Assembly: GCF_026241515.1 (NCBI RefSeq)
Contig: NZ_JAPHPW010000012.1
Location: 62,001 to 126,000 of the forward strand
Direction of reading: 5' to 3'
Source: Vibrio sp. 14G-20
GTDB lineage: Bacteria; Pseudomonadota; Gammaproteobacteria; Enterobacterales; Vibrionaceae
Length of the DNA stretch: 64,000 bases
The first letter of the stretch is position 1; each line of letters begins with the position of its first letter. Below the pieces are notes generated by a model that saw nothing but the letters and a program-made list of their open reading frames with translations, made no database searches and was not told the origin of the DNA. The position numbers and the translations under genes are program-made. Positions 26,920 through 36,224 of the stretch are shown here, in pieces.

Positions 26920-27600
26920 TTAAAGCGCCCAAACTGGCGTTAACCCCACAGCCGCCGCCAATAACATCAGCAACGAAATCGTCAGTTGCAGTTTTTCCGG
27001 GGTTTTAACGAACAGTAAATGCCAACACCACACCACGATAGCTGAGATTAACAAAGCAAAGCTGAATAGTAGCGTTGAAATCACAGGCTCTAGTTGAGCT
27101 TCAGAAAGAGAATAAACACTCACGACCGTTGCTAAAACCACCAACATGCCCGTCAATACACCCACCACAGGAAGAACACGGTGGAATGCTTGCAAACGCG
27201 TTCTTGCAATCGTCAGCAGTAAATGTCCGAAAGAAGCACCCAGTAAAGCCACCAACAACACAGTAGCGATAATACCTACTGGGTTTACCTGTTCGCTTGC
27301 TTGAATAGCAACGTATGACAATGCCAAACCACAAGCTAAGTACATCACCCAAATGGGGCCAGAATCGCGTGTCTTCTTGGTTTGAACTTGAGAATAGAAA
27401 TAAAAGATCGCAAACACGACCAGAAAGGCTTCAATTTTTACTGAAGCTACGGCAAGCCACAGCACGCCAATCGCAGGTAACATCTTGTGGATACGACCAC
27501 GTTGCCCCGGACAAATATCCCCTTTCACCAAGATGAGGGTTAAGATCAGTTGAGCTCCTAAAAGCATCGGAGCAAATTGTACTAATAACGTTTCGACCAT
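26920..27600 (-). CDS. Uncharacterised multi-pass membrane protein
   Basis: A 226-residue protein with about seven predicted hydrophobic helices, for example LLGAQLILTLILV, WLAVASVKIEAFLVVFAIFY and LLISAIVVWCWHLLFV. Charged residues are few and fall in the short loops. No family motif was recognised. It stands alone and is divergent from ygiQ. It could be a small transporter or a sensor-like membrane protein; nothing in the sequence decides. Confidence 0.65.
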   Translation of the reverse strand: MVETLLVQFAPMLLGAQLILTLILVKGDICPGQRGRIHKMLPAIGVLWLAVASVKIEAFLVVFAIFYFYSQVQTKKTRDSGPIWVMYLACGLALSYVAIQASEQVNPVGIIATVLLVALLGASFGHLLLTIARTRLQAFHRVLPVVGVLTGMLVVLATVVSVYSLSEAQLEPVISTLLFSFALLISAIVVWCWHLLFVKTPEKLQLTISLLMLLAAAVGLTPVWAL

Positions 27601-27837
27601 TGTGGATCTACTTCTTCAGACTTATTTTCGCGAATAATATCAAAAACTGCTGCGAACACTAATCAAAATCACAAATTAGCGACGTTACTCAAGGCTTCAA
27701 CTATGCTGTTCTATGGCTCTTTTGTCGCCATTTACCGTAAAAAGACGAAAGACACCAGAACTAACAGGGGCATGTTCTACTGGCTAGTCTAGGCTCATGC
27801 CGCTATAATTCCCGCCTCAAAAATCAGAGGTTGAAAT

Positions 27838-30237
27838 ATGTACAGCGATATCACTCCTATTCACGAACACAAAAAATACTGGGCCGAGTGCTACGGAACA
27901 GCACCCTTTTTGCCTACCAGTAGAAAGGAGATGGATGCTCTTGGATGGGATAGCTGTGACATTATTATTGTAACTGGTGACGCGTATGTCGATCACCCGA
28001 GCTTTGGTATGGCTATCATTGGCCGTCTACTTGAAGCTCAAGGTTTCCGCGTGGGCATTATTGCTCAACCAAAGTGGGACAATAAAGATGCCTTCATGAA
28101 GCTAGGTAAACCTAACCTATTCTTCGGCATCACAGCGGGTAACATGGACTCCATGATCAACCGCTACACCTCTGATCGCAAATTACGTCACGATGATGCT
28201 TACACACCGAACAATGAAGGTGGCAAGCGTCCTGACCGTGCAACTCTGGTTTATTCTCAACGTTGTCGTGAAGCTTACAAAGGTACGCCAATCGTGCTTG
28301 GTGGTATTGAAGCGAGCTTGCGTCGTGTGGCTCACTACGACTACTGGTCAGATAAAGTTCGCCGCTCTGTATTGTTTGATGCAAAAGCTGACATTCTTCT
28401 TTTTGGTAACGCTGAGCGTGCACTGGTTGAAGTAGCACACCGCATTGCTGATGGTGAAGACATGTCAACGCTGACAGACATTCGTGGTACAGCAATCAAC
28501 CTTGCTGCAGCGCCTGAAGGCTTCAAAATCATCGACTCTTCTCGTATCGAAAAGCCGAACAAAGCTTACGTGCCGGTAAACCCGTACGAAGTGGAAACGC
28601 AATGTGATACTAAGAAAGATGAGAAAGAAGAAGTTAAAGCGCAGCCGATTACGATTCGCCCTTCTCGTCACGATGCAAAAACAACCGCGGTTCGTATCCC
28701 AGGCTACGAAAAGCTAAACAATGACCGCATTCTTTACGCTCACGCTAGCCGTATTCTGCACCTTGAAACAAACCCGTATTCGGGCCGAGCTCTGATTCAA
28801 CGTCACGGTGACCGTGAACTTTGGGTTAACCAAGCGCCAATTCCATTGACCACAGAAGAGATGGATTACGTGTTTGGTCTTTCGTACAAACGTGTTCCAC
28901 ACCCTATGTATGGCAAAGCGAAGATTCCTGCATACGACATGATCAAAACCTCGGTTAACATCATGCGTGGTTGTTTTGGTGGTTGTTCTTTCTGTTCAAT
29001 CACAGAGCATGAAGGTCGTATCATTCAGAACCGTTCGAAAGAATCTATCTTGGATGAAATAGAAGATATTAAAGACAAAGTACCTGGCTTCACCGGTACT
29101 ATTTCTGACTTGGGTGGCCCTACGGCGAACATGTACCGTTTAGGTTGTTCAGATCCGAAAGCAGAAATTAACTGTCGTCGCCCATCATGTGTGTTCCCGA
29201 AAATCTGTGAAAAGCTAAACACAGACCATCAACACACCATCGACCTGTACCGCTCTGCGAGAAAAGTACCTGGCGTTAAGAAGATCATGATCGCTTCTGG
29301 CGTACGTTACGACCTAGCGATTGAATCTCCAGAATACGTTCGTGAGCTTGTAACTCACCACGTTGGTGGTTACTTGAAGATTGCTCCAGAGCATACTGAA
29401 AAAGGCCCGCTGGATCTGATGATGAAGCCGGGCATGGGCACTTACGATCGTTTCAAAGAGATGTTCGAGAAGTACAGCGCTGAAGCCGGTAAGAAACAGT
29501 ACCTAATTCCTTACTTCATCTCTGCTCACCCGGGCACAGAAGATGAAGACATGCTTAACCTTGCGTTGTGGCTGAAAAAGCACAACTACGAGTGTGACCA
29601 AGTACAGAACTTCTACCCATCGCCAATGTGTAATGCTACGTCGATGTACTACTCAGAGACCAACCCTCTGAAACGCGTGAAATATAAGAAGCGTGAAGAT
29701 GTTCCTGTGCCTAAAGGTGATCGTCAACGTCGTCTACATAAAGCATTACTTCGTTACCACGATCCAGAAAACTGGAAGATCATCCGTGAAGCACTGATCA
29801 GTATGGGCAAAAAGCACCTAATTGGTGACAAAGCGAACTGCTTAGTGCCAGAAGAAGATTTTGAAGCTCAGACACCAGCACAACGTCGTAAGTCTGGTCG
29901 TCACGGCTCACAACGTTTCGCAACTAAGCACAGTAAAGCTCAACCGGGTCTTGGTGGTGAAAGCCCACGTAACCATTCTAAGCCAGGTGGCAATAAGCCT
30001 AAACCGGGTGGTAAGAAGCCAACAGGTAGCCAAAGCAACGGCAATCAGGGCAATGGAAAGCAGAACGGTAATGGTAATAAACCAGCGACTGGCTTCATCA
30101 AAAAAGCCCCTGCTAGTCAGCAATCACAAGGCAACGGCGGCGGAAATGGCAAGCCAAACCGCAGCAAAGCAGGCAATGGTCAAGGTGGTAAACCTGCAAG
30201 TAACGGAAAAAATCGCCAGCGCGCAACACAGCGTTAA
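27838..30237 (+). CDS. YgiQ family radical SAM protein
   Basis: A 799-residue protein of the YgiQ/UPF0313 family. An N-terminal cobalamin-binding-like domain ([40 protein letters not shown]) precedes the radical SAM core, whose iron-sulphur ligands are Cys379, Cys383 and Cys386 ([12 protein letters not shown]). The family end [16 protein letters not shown] is present. From about residue 690 a basic Gly/Asn/Lys/Gln-rich tail follows, probably disordered. The reaction of the family is unknown. AGAGG precedes the ATG, and a TATAAT lies at 27804-27809. Confidence 0.92.
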   Translation: MYSDITPIHEHKKYWAECYGTAPFLPTSRKEMDALGWDSCDIIIVTGDAYVDHPSFGMAIIGRLLEAQGFRVGIIAQPKWDNKDAFMKLGKPNLFFGITAGNMDSMINRYTSDRKLRHDDAYTPNNEGGKRPDRATLVYSQRCREAYKGTPIVLGGIEASLRRVAHYDYWSDKVRRSVLFDAKADILLFGNAERALVEVAHRIADGEDMSTLTDIRGTAINLAAAPEGFKIIDSSRIEKPNKAYVPVNPYEVETQCDTKKDEKEEVKAQPITIRPSRHDAKTTAVRIPGYEKLNNDRILYAHASRILHLETNPYSGRALIQRHGDRELWVNQAPIPLTTEEMDYVFGLSYKRVPHPMYGKAKIPAYDMIKTSVNIMRGCFGGCSFCSITEHEGRIIQNRSKESILDEIEDIKDKVPGFTGTISDLGGPTANMYRLGCSDPKAEINCRRPSCVFPKICEKLNTDHQHTIDLYRSARKVPGVKKIMIASGVRYDLAIESPEYVRELVTHHVGGYLKIAPEHTEKGPLDLMMKPGMGTYDRFKEMFEKYSAEAGKKQYLIPYFISAHPGTEDEDMLNLALWLKKHNYECDQVQNFYPSPMCNATSMYYSETNPLKRVKYKKREDVPVPKGDRQRRLHKALLRYHDPENWKIIREALISMGKKHLIGDKANCLVPEEDFEAQTPAQRRKSGRHGSQRFATKHSKAQPGLGGESPRNHSKPGGNKPKPGGKKPTGSQSNGNQGNGKQNGNGNKPATGFIKKAPASQQSQGNGGGNGKPNRSKAGNGQGGKPASNGKNRQRATQR

Positions 30238-30274
30238 TATAGCGACCCCATTTACTTGGTTATCATAAAAATAC

Positions 30275-30303
30275 AAAGCGCAGCTATTTAGCTGCGCTTT
30301 TTT
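30275..30303 (+). terminator. Terminator after ygiQ
   Basis: AAAGCGCAGC/GCTGCGCTTT stem followed by TTT, 38 bases past the stop. Confidence 0.9.
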
Positions 30304-30342
30304 GTGTCTGGAAGATTTTCCACATGGTTTCAATCAATAAAC

Positions 30343-30406
30343 CTATCAAACTATCAAACTATCAAACTATCAAACTATCAAACTATCAAACTATCAAACT
30401 ATCAAA
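30343..30406. repeat. Eight-copy 8-bp tandem repeat (CTATCAAA)
   Basis: Eight exact, contiguous copies of CTATCAAA (TTTGATAG on the minus strand). The right end overlaps the 3' end of the XRE-cupin gene: its last codons and TGA stop come from the repeat. A ninth, partial copy flanks each end. Exact repeats of this type change length by slipped-strand replication. Confidence 0.95.
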
Positions 30407-31044
30407 CTTGGACGCTGCCATTGGTCGGGGTAATGAATAATGTCGTGGAAAACCGCTTTCTCTGTGCCGATGTTTTTATAGCCATGGGGCTGTTCAGCAT
30501 TAAAACGCACCGCTTGTCCCGGGCTCAATTCATACCAGCTATCGTCAAAGAACACCGCCATACGACCTGAGATACACAATATATGTTCAATCACTCCGGT
30601 ACTGTGTGGTTCAGAAAAGTGCTCATAGTTCTCTGCTAGCCCAAGCTCATAAATTTCAAAGCCTAACGATGGTTCAAAAGGAAAAACAACACTGACCGAG
30701 AAGCCCTTATTCAGGCTTTCATCACGCAGCTCATTCGCGTCTCGGAACAAACTCACCAGCTCATTACTGGAGCAAGACATAATCAAACTCGAAAATGAAA
30801 CGTTCAAGCCAGTGGCGATTTGCCACAGCTTCGCGACGGTTGGGCTCGATTCACCACGTTCAATCTGCCCTAACATCGCTTTGCTGACACCTGTCGCTTT
30901 GGCAGTCGCGTCGAGGCTCCACCCTTTCTCTTTACGAATCCGTTTTAGGTTGTGGCTGACTTGCAACTCGTCTTGACCACTCAAACTCTCTTTTACATTA
31001 AAGCTAGCTTCTACATTGATGTTCTTCGGCATGTTTTCGTTCAT
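30394..31044 (-). CDS. XRE family regulator with C-terminal cupin domain (YdcN-like)
   Basis: A 216-residue regulator. Residues 30-85 form an XRE helix-turn-helix (RIRKEKGWSLDATAKATGVSKAMLGQIERGESSP-type layout), and residues 130-205 a cupin sensor with HSTGVIEHILCISGRM and LSPGQAVRFNAEQPHGY. The same pairing, next to a BenE-type transporter, is found as ydcN-ydcO in E. coli, so it probably controls the divergent transporter. The protein ends QRPSLIV, with LIV and the stop encoded by the tandem repeat. Confidence 0.88.
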   Translation of the reverse strand: MNENMPKNINVEASFNVKESLSGQDELQVSHNLKRIRKEKGWSLDATAKATGVSKAMLGQIERGESSPTVAKLWQIATGLNVSFSSLIMSCSSNELVSLFRDANELRDESLNKGFSVSVVFPFEPSLGFEIYELGLAENYEHFSEPHSTGVIEHILCISGRMAVFFDDSWYELSPGQAVRFNAEQPHGYKNIGTEKAVFHDIIHYPDQWQRPSLIV

Positions 31045-31113
31045 CTACCTACTTAAGTTTGCTCGCGACTAAAATCATGACGAACAAATTTTATACAAAC
31101 AACACTTGTGCGC

Positions 31114-31161
31114 TATAACGTACAGATGCTAAGTTGAGTCCTATGTATGTTATAACGTACA
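31114..31161. promoter_or_regulatory. Paired direct repeats in the XRE/BenE promoter region
   Basis: TATAACGTACA occurs at 31114-31124 and again at 31151-31161, 37 bases apart in the same orientation, ending 15 bases before the transporter start. They are likely binding sites of the XRE-cupin regulator. Confidence 0.55.
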
Positions 31162-31176
31162 ACGAGATTGGTTAGT

Positions 31177-32391
31177 ATGGGTCAGATTAAGTTTTCTCAC
31201 ATCAGTACTGGTTTTATTGCAGTATTTATCGGTTATGCGAGTGCGGCGGCGATCATCTTCCAAGCTGCAACCAGTGCAGGAGCAAGCCAGCAACAGATCG
31301 CTTCATGGTTTTGGGCGCTCGGAATTGGCATGGGTGTATCGACAATTTTGCTTTCATGGCGATATAAACAGCCAGTCGTGACCGCGTGGTCTACGCCGGG
31401 TGCTGCGCTACTTATCACCTCATTGGATGGGCTCACCGTAGAGCAGGCCGTGGCTATCTTCCTATTCAGCTCACTGCTGATCACCATTACGGGTCTAACT
31501 GGCATCTTTGATACGCTGCTTAAACGAATACCCACATCAATTGCCTCTGCGATGCTGGCGGGTGTGTTGTGGATGTTTGGCATCGGAATATTTACCTCTC
31601 TGTCTCAAGAAGCGATTATCATCGGCACCATGTTAGCTGCGTATATTTTTGCTAAGCCTAAGTTTGGTAATCTGTTGATTCCTTTTATCTTACTGCTTGC
31701 CGTCATAATGAGTGGCGTTGCAGGAAAGCTCGATTTGTCAGATGTGAACTTAACGCTGACTCAGCCGATGTTCATCACCCCTGATTTTGACTGGGCGTCT
31801 CTTTTGAGTGTCGGCATTCCACTATTCGTGGTAACGATGGCATCACAAAACCTGCCTGGGTTCGCGGTATTGAAAGCCAATGGTTATAACCCTCCAGCGT
31901 CACGAATTATCACCACAACAGGCATTACCGGTTTATTGCTCGCTCCCTTTGGTGGCTTTGCCTTTAACTTGGCAGCGCTGACAGGGGCAATATGCATGAG
32001 CCCGAATGCCGACCCAAATCCGAAAAGTCGTTACAAGGCAGCATTAGCGATGGGCGGTTTCTATTTGTTGGCAGGGATATTAGGCACAACCTTTGTGTCT
32101 CTGTTCTCATCCGTTCCGCAAGCCATCATTATAACCATTGCGGGATTGGCCTTATTGCCAACTCTTGCGAACTGCCTAACGACGGCACTTGCAGATGAAA
32201 CGCATAGAGAGGCTGCGCTCCTCACCTTTTTGCTTACTGCCTCTGGTATTAATTTTGCCGGAGTCGGCAGCGCATTTTGGGGATTGTGTTTAGGTTTAAT
32301 TTGCTACGCGATCAAGAACTGGCAACTAAAAGCGGCTCAAACAAAACAGGCTCAATCTACACAAGCGAACGAAGGCAAAGAGCAGAGTTAA
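31177..32391 (+). CDS. BenE family transporter (YdcO-like)
   Basis: A 404-residue inner-membrane protein with about 12 helices. TGFIAVFIGYASAAAIIFQAA at the N terminus and LPLFVVTMASQNLPGFAVL-type sequence, followed by GFAFNLAALTGAICMSPNADPNP, are characteristic of the BenE/YdcO family of benzoate- or nucleobase-like transporters. The substrate in this branch is not established. ATG at 31177 is preferred to a TTG three codons upstream. Confidence 0.88.
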   Translation: MGQIKFSHISTGFIAVFIGYASAAAIIFQAATSAGASQQQIASWFWALGIGMGVSTILLSWRYKQPVVTAWSTPGAALLITSLDGLTVEQAVAIFLFSSLLITITGLTGIFDTLLKRIPTSIASAMLAGVLWMFGIGIFTSLSQEAIIIGTMLAAYIFAKPKFGNLLIPFILLLAVIMSGVAGKLDLSDVNLTLTQPMFITPDFDWASLLSVGIPLFVVTMASQNLPGFAVLKANGYNPPASRIITTTGITGLLLAPFGGFAFNLAALTGAICMSPNADPNPKSRYKAALAMGGFYLLAGILGTTFVSLFSSVPQAIIITIAGLALLPTLANCLTTALADETHREAALLTFLLTASGINFAGVGSAFWGLCLGLICYAIKNWQLKAAQTKQAQSTQANEGKEQS

Positions 32392-32426
32392 ATTTACTCT
32401 TATAGCTATCACAGAGATTCAATAAA

Positions 32427-32457
32427 AAAGGCAGGTCATTGGATGACTTGCCTTTCT
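32427..32457. terminator. Bidirectional terminator between BenE and GtrA genes
   Basis: AAAGGCAGGTCAT/ATGACTTGCCTTT, 13 pairs including one G-U, loop TGG, A and T tracts on the two sides. Confidence 0.85.
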
Positions 32458-32466
32458 CTTTCTTGT

Positions 32467-32904
32467 CTAACGGGTAAAGACCCAATACTGACTAAACAAG
32501 TAGTTAGTCACCATACCGACCAATATACCAACGGCCATTGCGATAAACACAGCCCCAGTAAACGCTGGCAGTAATTCAGTCATGAACTTAAAGCACAATA
32601 GATTAGGTACTGCTGATATCGACGCTGAGAACATGAACTTTTGCCACTGAATCAGCTTTTCAGACCAACTTCCCTGCCCTTTGAACCCAAAAGTCAGCAC
32701 ACGATTACCAAGCCAGGTTGTCGTGACAGCAGCAATGAAGGAGCCAATTCGCGCAGTCATTAAAGGCAATCCAATAACGTAATGGAGCAATGCAAATACA
32801 AAGCAATCAACAACAAACCCGCCAACACCAACCACTGCAAACCGAACTATCTTGTGATGGGACTGAAGCCTTTGGCTCTGTGTCTGAAGCTTGTAATTGA
32901 TCAT
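32467..32904 (-). CDS. GtrA family membrane protein
   Basis: A 145-residue, four-helix protein of the GtrA/flippase-like family (FAVVGVGGFVVDCFVFALLHYV; TTWLGNRVLTFGF; NYLFSQYWVF). GtrA proteins help move undecaprenyl-phosphate-linked sugars across the inner membrane. The ATG at 32904 starts 13 bases after the GT39 stop. Upstream in-frame ATGs would overlap that gene. Last gene of a three-gene glycosylation set. Confidence 0.87.
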   Translation of the reverse strand: MINYKLQTQSQRLQSHHKIVRFAVVGVGGFVVDCFVFALLHYVIGLPLMTARIGSFIAAVTTTWLGNRVLTFGFKGQGSWSEKLIQWQKFMFSASISAVPNLLCFKFMTELLPAFTGAVFIAMAVGILVGMVTNYLFSQYWVFTR

Positions 32905-32917
32905 TCGCAGCCCCGAG

Positions 32918-34405
32918 TTAACGCTGAACATCACTTGCACTTCTAATGTGACTCAACGACAAATTTGGTTTGATGTTTTGGCTATGACAACTGAACAAAG
33001 CGCGCTTTATTTTCACCGTCGGCTCTAAAATACACGTTAACGCGTTGTCCTTAATTTTGGTTTCTACTTCCGCTCTTTTACCAATCAAGTAGAACTTGTC
33101 GATGCCATCCAGTTGCTCGATATCAAGCAGTTTTTTTGCTTGCCCGTGACTGTAAAACTGCCCAGAGAACGGTCGTTTACCTACGTAAAAGCTCGGTGCT
33201 TTATCCGTAATCTGTTCAAAGATAATACGGTCACTTTTCTCGTTCGCTTTGCCTAGGTTAAGGTAGACCATCGCAATCATTAACAGCACAGGCAGAACTA
33301 AAGCCACACTCGAAAACCACTTCTTATCTTTTTCTACCACAAGCATTGCCACCAGCAAACCAAGGGCTGGAATACCCGGTAATACATACGCAGGAAGAAT
33401 ATTACCCGCCATAGTGAAAAGGATTAGAGGAGAGACTAACCAACACACAAGGAATGAAAACAACCCACTATGTTCAGCGTTAACTTCTGCGATTTTCTTA
33501 CGACGGGCAAAAGTCAAAATAGGCAACACAACCGACCACGGCGCAGCCGCTTGAATCCAGAAAACCCAAATCATTCCTCTTGTTTGATCATGGGCCGAAC
33601 CATAAAGATCCCCTTCCCAACCACTCACAACAAAACGCTTAAAGTGCTCGCCAACAATAAAGTAATCAATAAAGCCCGGTGTTGCCATTTCAGCCATGAT
33701 GTACCAAGGCAAAGCAATCGCCAACATGACACCTAAACCAGATAGCAGTGGAAAGCGTTGCCATAGCACTTTGAAAGCGCCAAAGAAGCCATGTTGTAAT
33801 ACTAACCAAGGGAAAATAGCGATACCCATGATCACAATCGCTACAGGCCCTTTTGCAAGCAAGCCTAGTGCTAAACCAATGAAACCGACATAGCCCCAAG
33901 ATCGATTAGTCTTCGCACTACCTTCTCTCTTCGAACCCTCTCCTCCTAACCAACATAGATAGAAACCTAACATGGCAATGGTCATCGATAACGTTAACGC
34001 CATGTCGGTCATCACAGCACCCGCAGCGATAGAGAAAATCCCACATGTCGCCAATACCACGGCCGCCACCAAGGCACTTTGTCCTGTGCGCTTGGCCATG
34101 TATGCAACCAACAGAATCGTCGCGAAACCTGCTAGCCAGTGTGGCGCACGCACAGCAAATTCACTCAAACCAAACAACTCAATCCCAGCTGCGCTCATCC
34201 ATGTGAACAATGGTGGCTTGCCCCAAAAAGGAATGCCGTAATCAAACTGAGGAGTTAACCAGTTTCCGGTTTCTACCATCAAGCGAGCCATTTCTCCATA
34301 ACGCGCTTCCGTGGTATCCATTAAAGGGTACGTCGTCAGAGATAAGAGCCTTAGGACCAATGCAAAAGCCAACAAATACCATAAGTGCGTTCGGTTCAGG
34401 CTCAT
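32918..34405 (-). CDS. Glycosyltransferase family 39 / ArnT-like membrane protein
   Basis: A 495-residue multi-pass glycosyltransferase of the PMT/ArnT class. The first periplasmic loop carries LMDTTEARYGEMARLMVETGNWL, where the acidic and basic residues match the catalytic DE-R-E pattern, followed by FWGKPPLFTWM. Such enzymes take a sugar from an undecaprenyl phosphate donor and attach it to lipid A, another glycan or protein. It overlaps the GT2 gene by 4 bases, consistent with the GT2 product making the donor. Confidence 0.88.
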   Translation of the reverse strand: MSLNRTHLWYLLAFALVLRLLSLTTYPLMDTTEARYGEMARLMVETGNWLTPQFDYGIPFWGKPPLFTWMSAAGIELFGLSEFAVRAPHWLAGFATILLVAYMAKRTGQSALVAAVVLATCGIFSIAAGAVMTDMALTLSMTIAMLGFYLCWLGGEGSKREGSAKTNRSWGYVGFIGLALGLLAKGPVAIVIMGIAIFPWLVLQHGFFGAFKVLWQRFPLLSGLGVMLAIALPWYIMAEMATPGFIDYFIVGEHFKRFVVSGWEGDLYGSAHDQTRGMIWVFWIQAAAPWSVVLPILTFARRKKIAEVNAEHSGLFSFLVCWLVSPLILFTMAGNILPAYVLPGIPALGLLVAMLVVEKDKKWFSSVALVLPVLLMIAMVYLNLGKANEKSDRIIFEQITDKAPSFYVGKRPFSGQFYSHGQAKKLLDIEQLDGIDKFYLIGKRAEVETKIKDNALTCILEPTVKIKRALFSCHSQNIKPNLSLSHIRSASDVQR

Positions 34406-35421
34406 GCTGACTCCTCTAATTTAAAATGTGTTTTTAATGCAGGTGTATCGACCACGGATTGGATCAGATACAAAGGGCGATTCTTGGTTTCAATGAAAAT
34501 ACGACCTATGTACTCTCCCATTAAACCAATACTCAAAAGTTGGATGCCGCCAAGGGCAAGCTGTACGACCATCATTGACGGATAGCCCGTAATGGGTTCG
34601 CCAAACATCAGGGTTTTGAACACGATGACCATCCCATACACAAAAGCAGTCAGCGCGACTAGGCCACCCAGTGCTGTAGCGATTCGCAGCGGGCGAATCG
34701 AGAACGAAGTAATGCCATCCATCGCCAACCCAATAAGCTTGAGGTAATTCCACTTGGTCTCACCGCAGAAACGAGCGTCACGCTTAAACTGAATCGTTGC
34801 TTGTCTAAAACCTGGCCATGAAAAGATGCCTTTCATGTAACGGTTACGTTCAGGCAGTTGGTTGATATGGTCGACAACCTCTCGGCTTAATAGTCGAAAA
34901 TCACCAACATTTTCTGGTACATCGATCTTCGCAGCCACGTTCATGACTTTGTAAAAGCTCGCCGCTGAAAACTTCTTAAACCAAGTTTCACCGTCACGCT
35001 GGTTGCGCTGCATGTTGACGACGTCATAACCCTCACGCCACTTGGCAACCATTTGCGGGATAAGCTCAGGCGGATCTTGTAGATCTGCGTCTAACAGAAT
35101 CACGGCTTGTCCGCGACAATGTTCAAGGCCAGCGCTCATGGCTGACTCTTTACCAAAGTTACGGCTTAAACCAATCACAGAAATCGAGCTATTGATTGAA
35201 GTGAATGAACTCACCAAGTCCAAGCTGTTGTCTTTGCTGCCATCGTCGACATAAACAATCTCACTCGTGATCGGTAAGCTATCGAGAACCTTAGTGAGAC
35301 GCGAGTGAAACTCTTCCAACACCTCTTGTTCATCGTAGAAAGGCACAATGATAGACAGAGAGACCGCAGGGTTTATCTGCGATGTAGATATCTTGGGGCG
35401 GCTAATATGAAGTTCAGACAT
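34402..35421 (-). CDS. Glycosyltransferase family 2 (dolichol-/undecaprenyl-phosphate sugar synthase type)
   Basis: A 339-residue GtrB/ArnC-like protein. The cytosolic GT-A domain has SIIVPFYDEQEVLEEF, VYVDDGSKDNS and LLDADLQDPPELIPQMVAKW (DXD motif), with WPGFRQATIQFKRDARFCGETKW near the acceptor site. Two C-terminal helices (IATALGGLVALTAFVYGMV; GGIQLLSIGLMGEYIGRI) anchor it. It should load a sugar onto undecaprenyl phosphate for the next gene. It starts the leftward operon, divergent from the two-component system. Confidence 0.9.
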   Translation of the reverse strand: MSELHISRPKISTSQINPAVSLSIIVPFYDEQEVLEEFHSRLTKVLDSLPITSEIVYVDDGSKDNSLDLVSSFTSINSSISVIGLSRNFGKESAMSAGLEHCRGQAVILLDADLQDPPELIPQMVAKWREGYDVVNMQRNQRDGETWFKKFSAASFYKVMNVAAKIDVPENVGDFRLLSREVVDHINQLPERNRYMKGIFSWPGFRQATIQFKRDARFCGETKWNYLKLIGLAMDGITSFSIRPLRIATALGGLVALTAFVYGMVIVFKTLMFGEPITGYPSMMVVQLALGGIQLLSIGLMGEYIGRIFIETKNRPLYLIQSVVDTPALKTHFKLEESA

Positions 35422-35546
35422 AATACGTTCTTCTATTTTTTAATCTGAAGCCAATCTACCCCCTCATAAGTGAAAGTTATGTTATTGACATATTTTTCAC
35501 GCTCACTCAGGATAATGTTACCGTCTATTTCTGTATGAGAATCAAA

Positions 35547-36224
35547 ATGAAACGAGTTCTATTAGTCGAAGATAACCGCGAAATTGCAGGCGTATTGTTT
35601 GATTATTTTGAGTGTATTGGCATGGAACTCGATTACGCGGACAACGGTGAGCTTGGCTTGCAACTCGCGATGGATAGCTCTTTTGATATCATCATATTAG
35701 ATCTGATGCTTCCTAGAATGGACGGCCTAACGGTTTGTAACAAGCTAAGAGATCAAGGCAATACAACTCCAATACTGATGCTTACCGCATTGGATAGCCG
35801 TGAAGACATGTTAAAAGGGTTTAAACACGGTGCCGATGATTACCTGACCAAGCCTTTCGATTTGGATATTTTAGAAGCAAGAATGAACGCACTAGTTCGT
35901 CGTTACCGCGGAAAAGTTGCGTCCTCTAAATTGCAGTTTGACGAACTCACCATCGACCAAAAAACGCGTAAAGCTTACCGCCAAGATAAGCCGCTCGCAC
36001 TCAACCCAACCACTTACACCATCCTTGAGATGTTGTGCCAAAAAGCACCTGAAGTGGTTACTCGCGAAGATATCTCCTACAAACTCTGGGAAGAAGACGA
36101 ACCCAACAATGATGTGTTGCGCAGTCACATCTATCAATTACGAAACCAACTCGACAAACCTTTTGACACTCAGATGTTGATTACCGTCCCTAAAGTTGGA
36201 TTCCGTCTGGAGTCATCAAATTGA
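35547..36224 (+). CDS. OmpR/PhoP family response regulator
   Basis: A 225-residue regulator. The receiver domain begins KRVLLVEDNREIAG with phospho-acceptor Asp52 (IIILDLMLPRMDG) and the Lys in YLTKPFD. The winged helix covers about residues 125-223 and ends ITVPKVGFRLES. ATG at 35547 is preferred to one four codons upstream. The gene overlaps the kinase start. It resembles Vibrio regulators of lipid A modification (VprA/CarR group) by position next to glycosyltransferases, which is suggestive only. Confidence 0.9.
   Translation: MKRVLLVEDNREIAGVLFDYFECIGMELDYADNGELGLQLAMDSSFDIIILDLMLPRMDGLTVCNKLRDQGNTTPILMLTALDSREDMLKGFKHGADDYLTKPFDLDILEARMNALVRRYRGKVASSKLQFDELTIDQKTRKAYRQDKPLALNPTTYTILEMLCQKAPEVVTREDISYKLWEEDEPNNDVLRSHIYQLRNQLDKPFDTQMLITVPKVGFRLESSN

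Noticed and set aside
29861..30268. 135-codon frame overlapping the end of ygiQ on the same strand
   Set aside because: Low-complexity out-of-frame reading of the ygiQ Gly/Asn/Lys/Gln-rich tail.
30343..30406. Short regular repeats that might be a CRISPR array
   Set aside because: The 8-bp units are contiguous with no spacers, and no cas gene is present.
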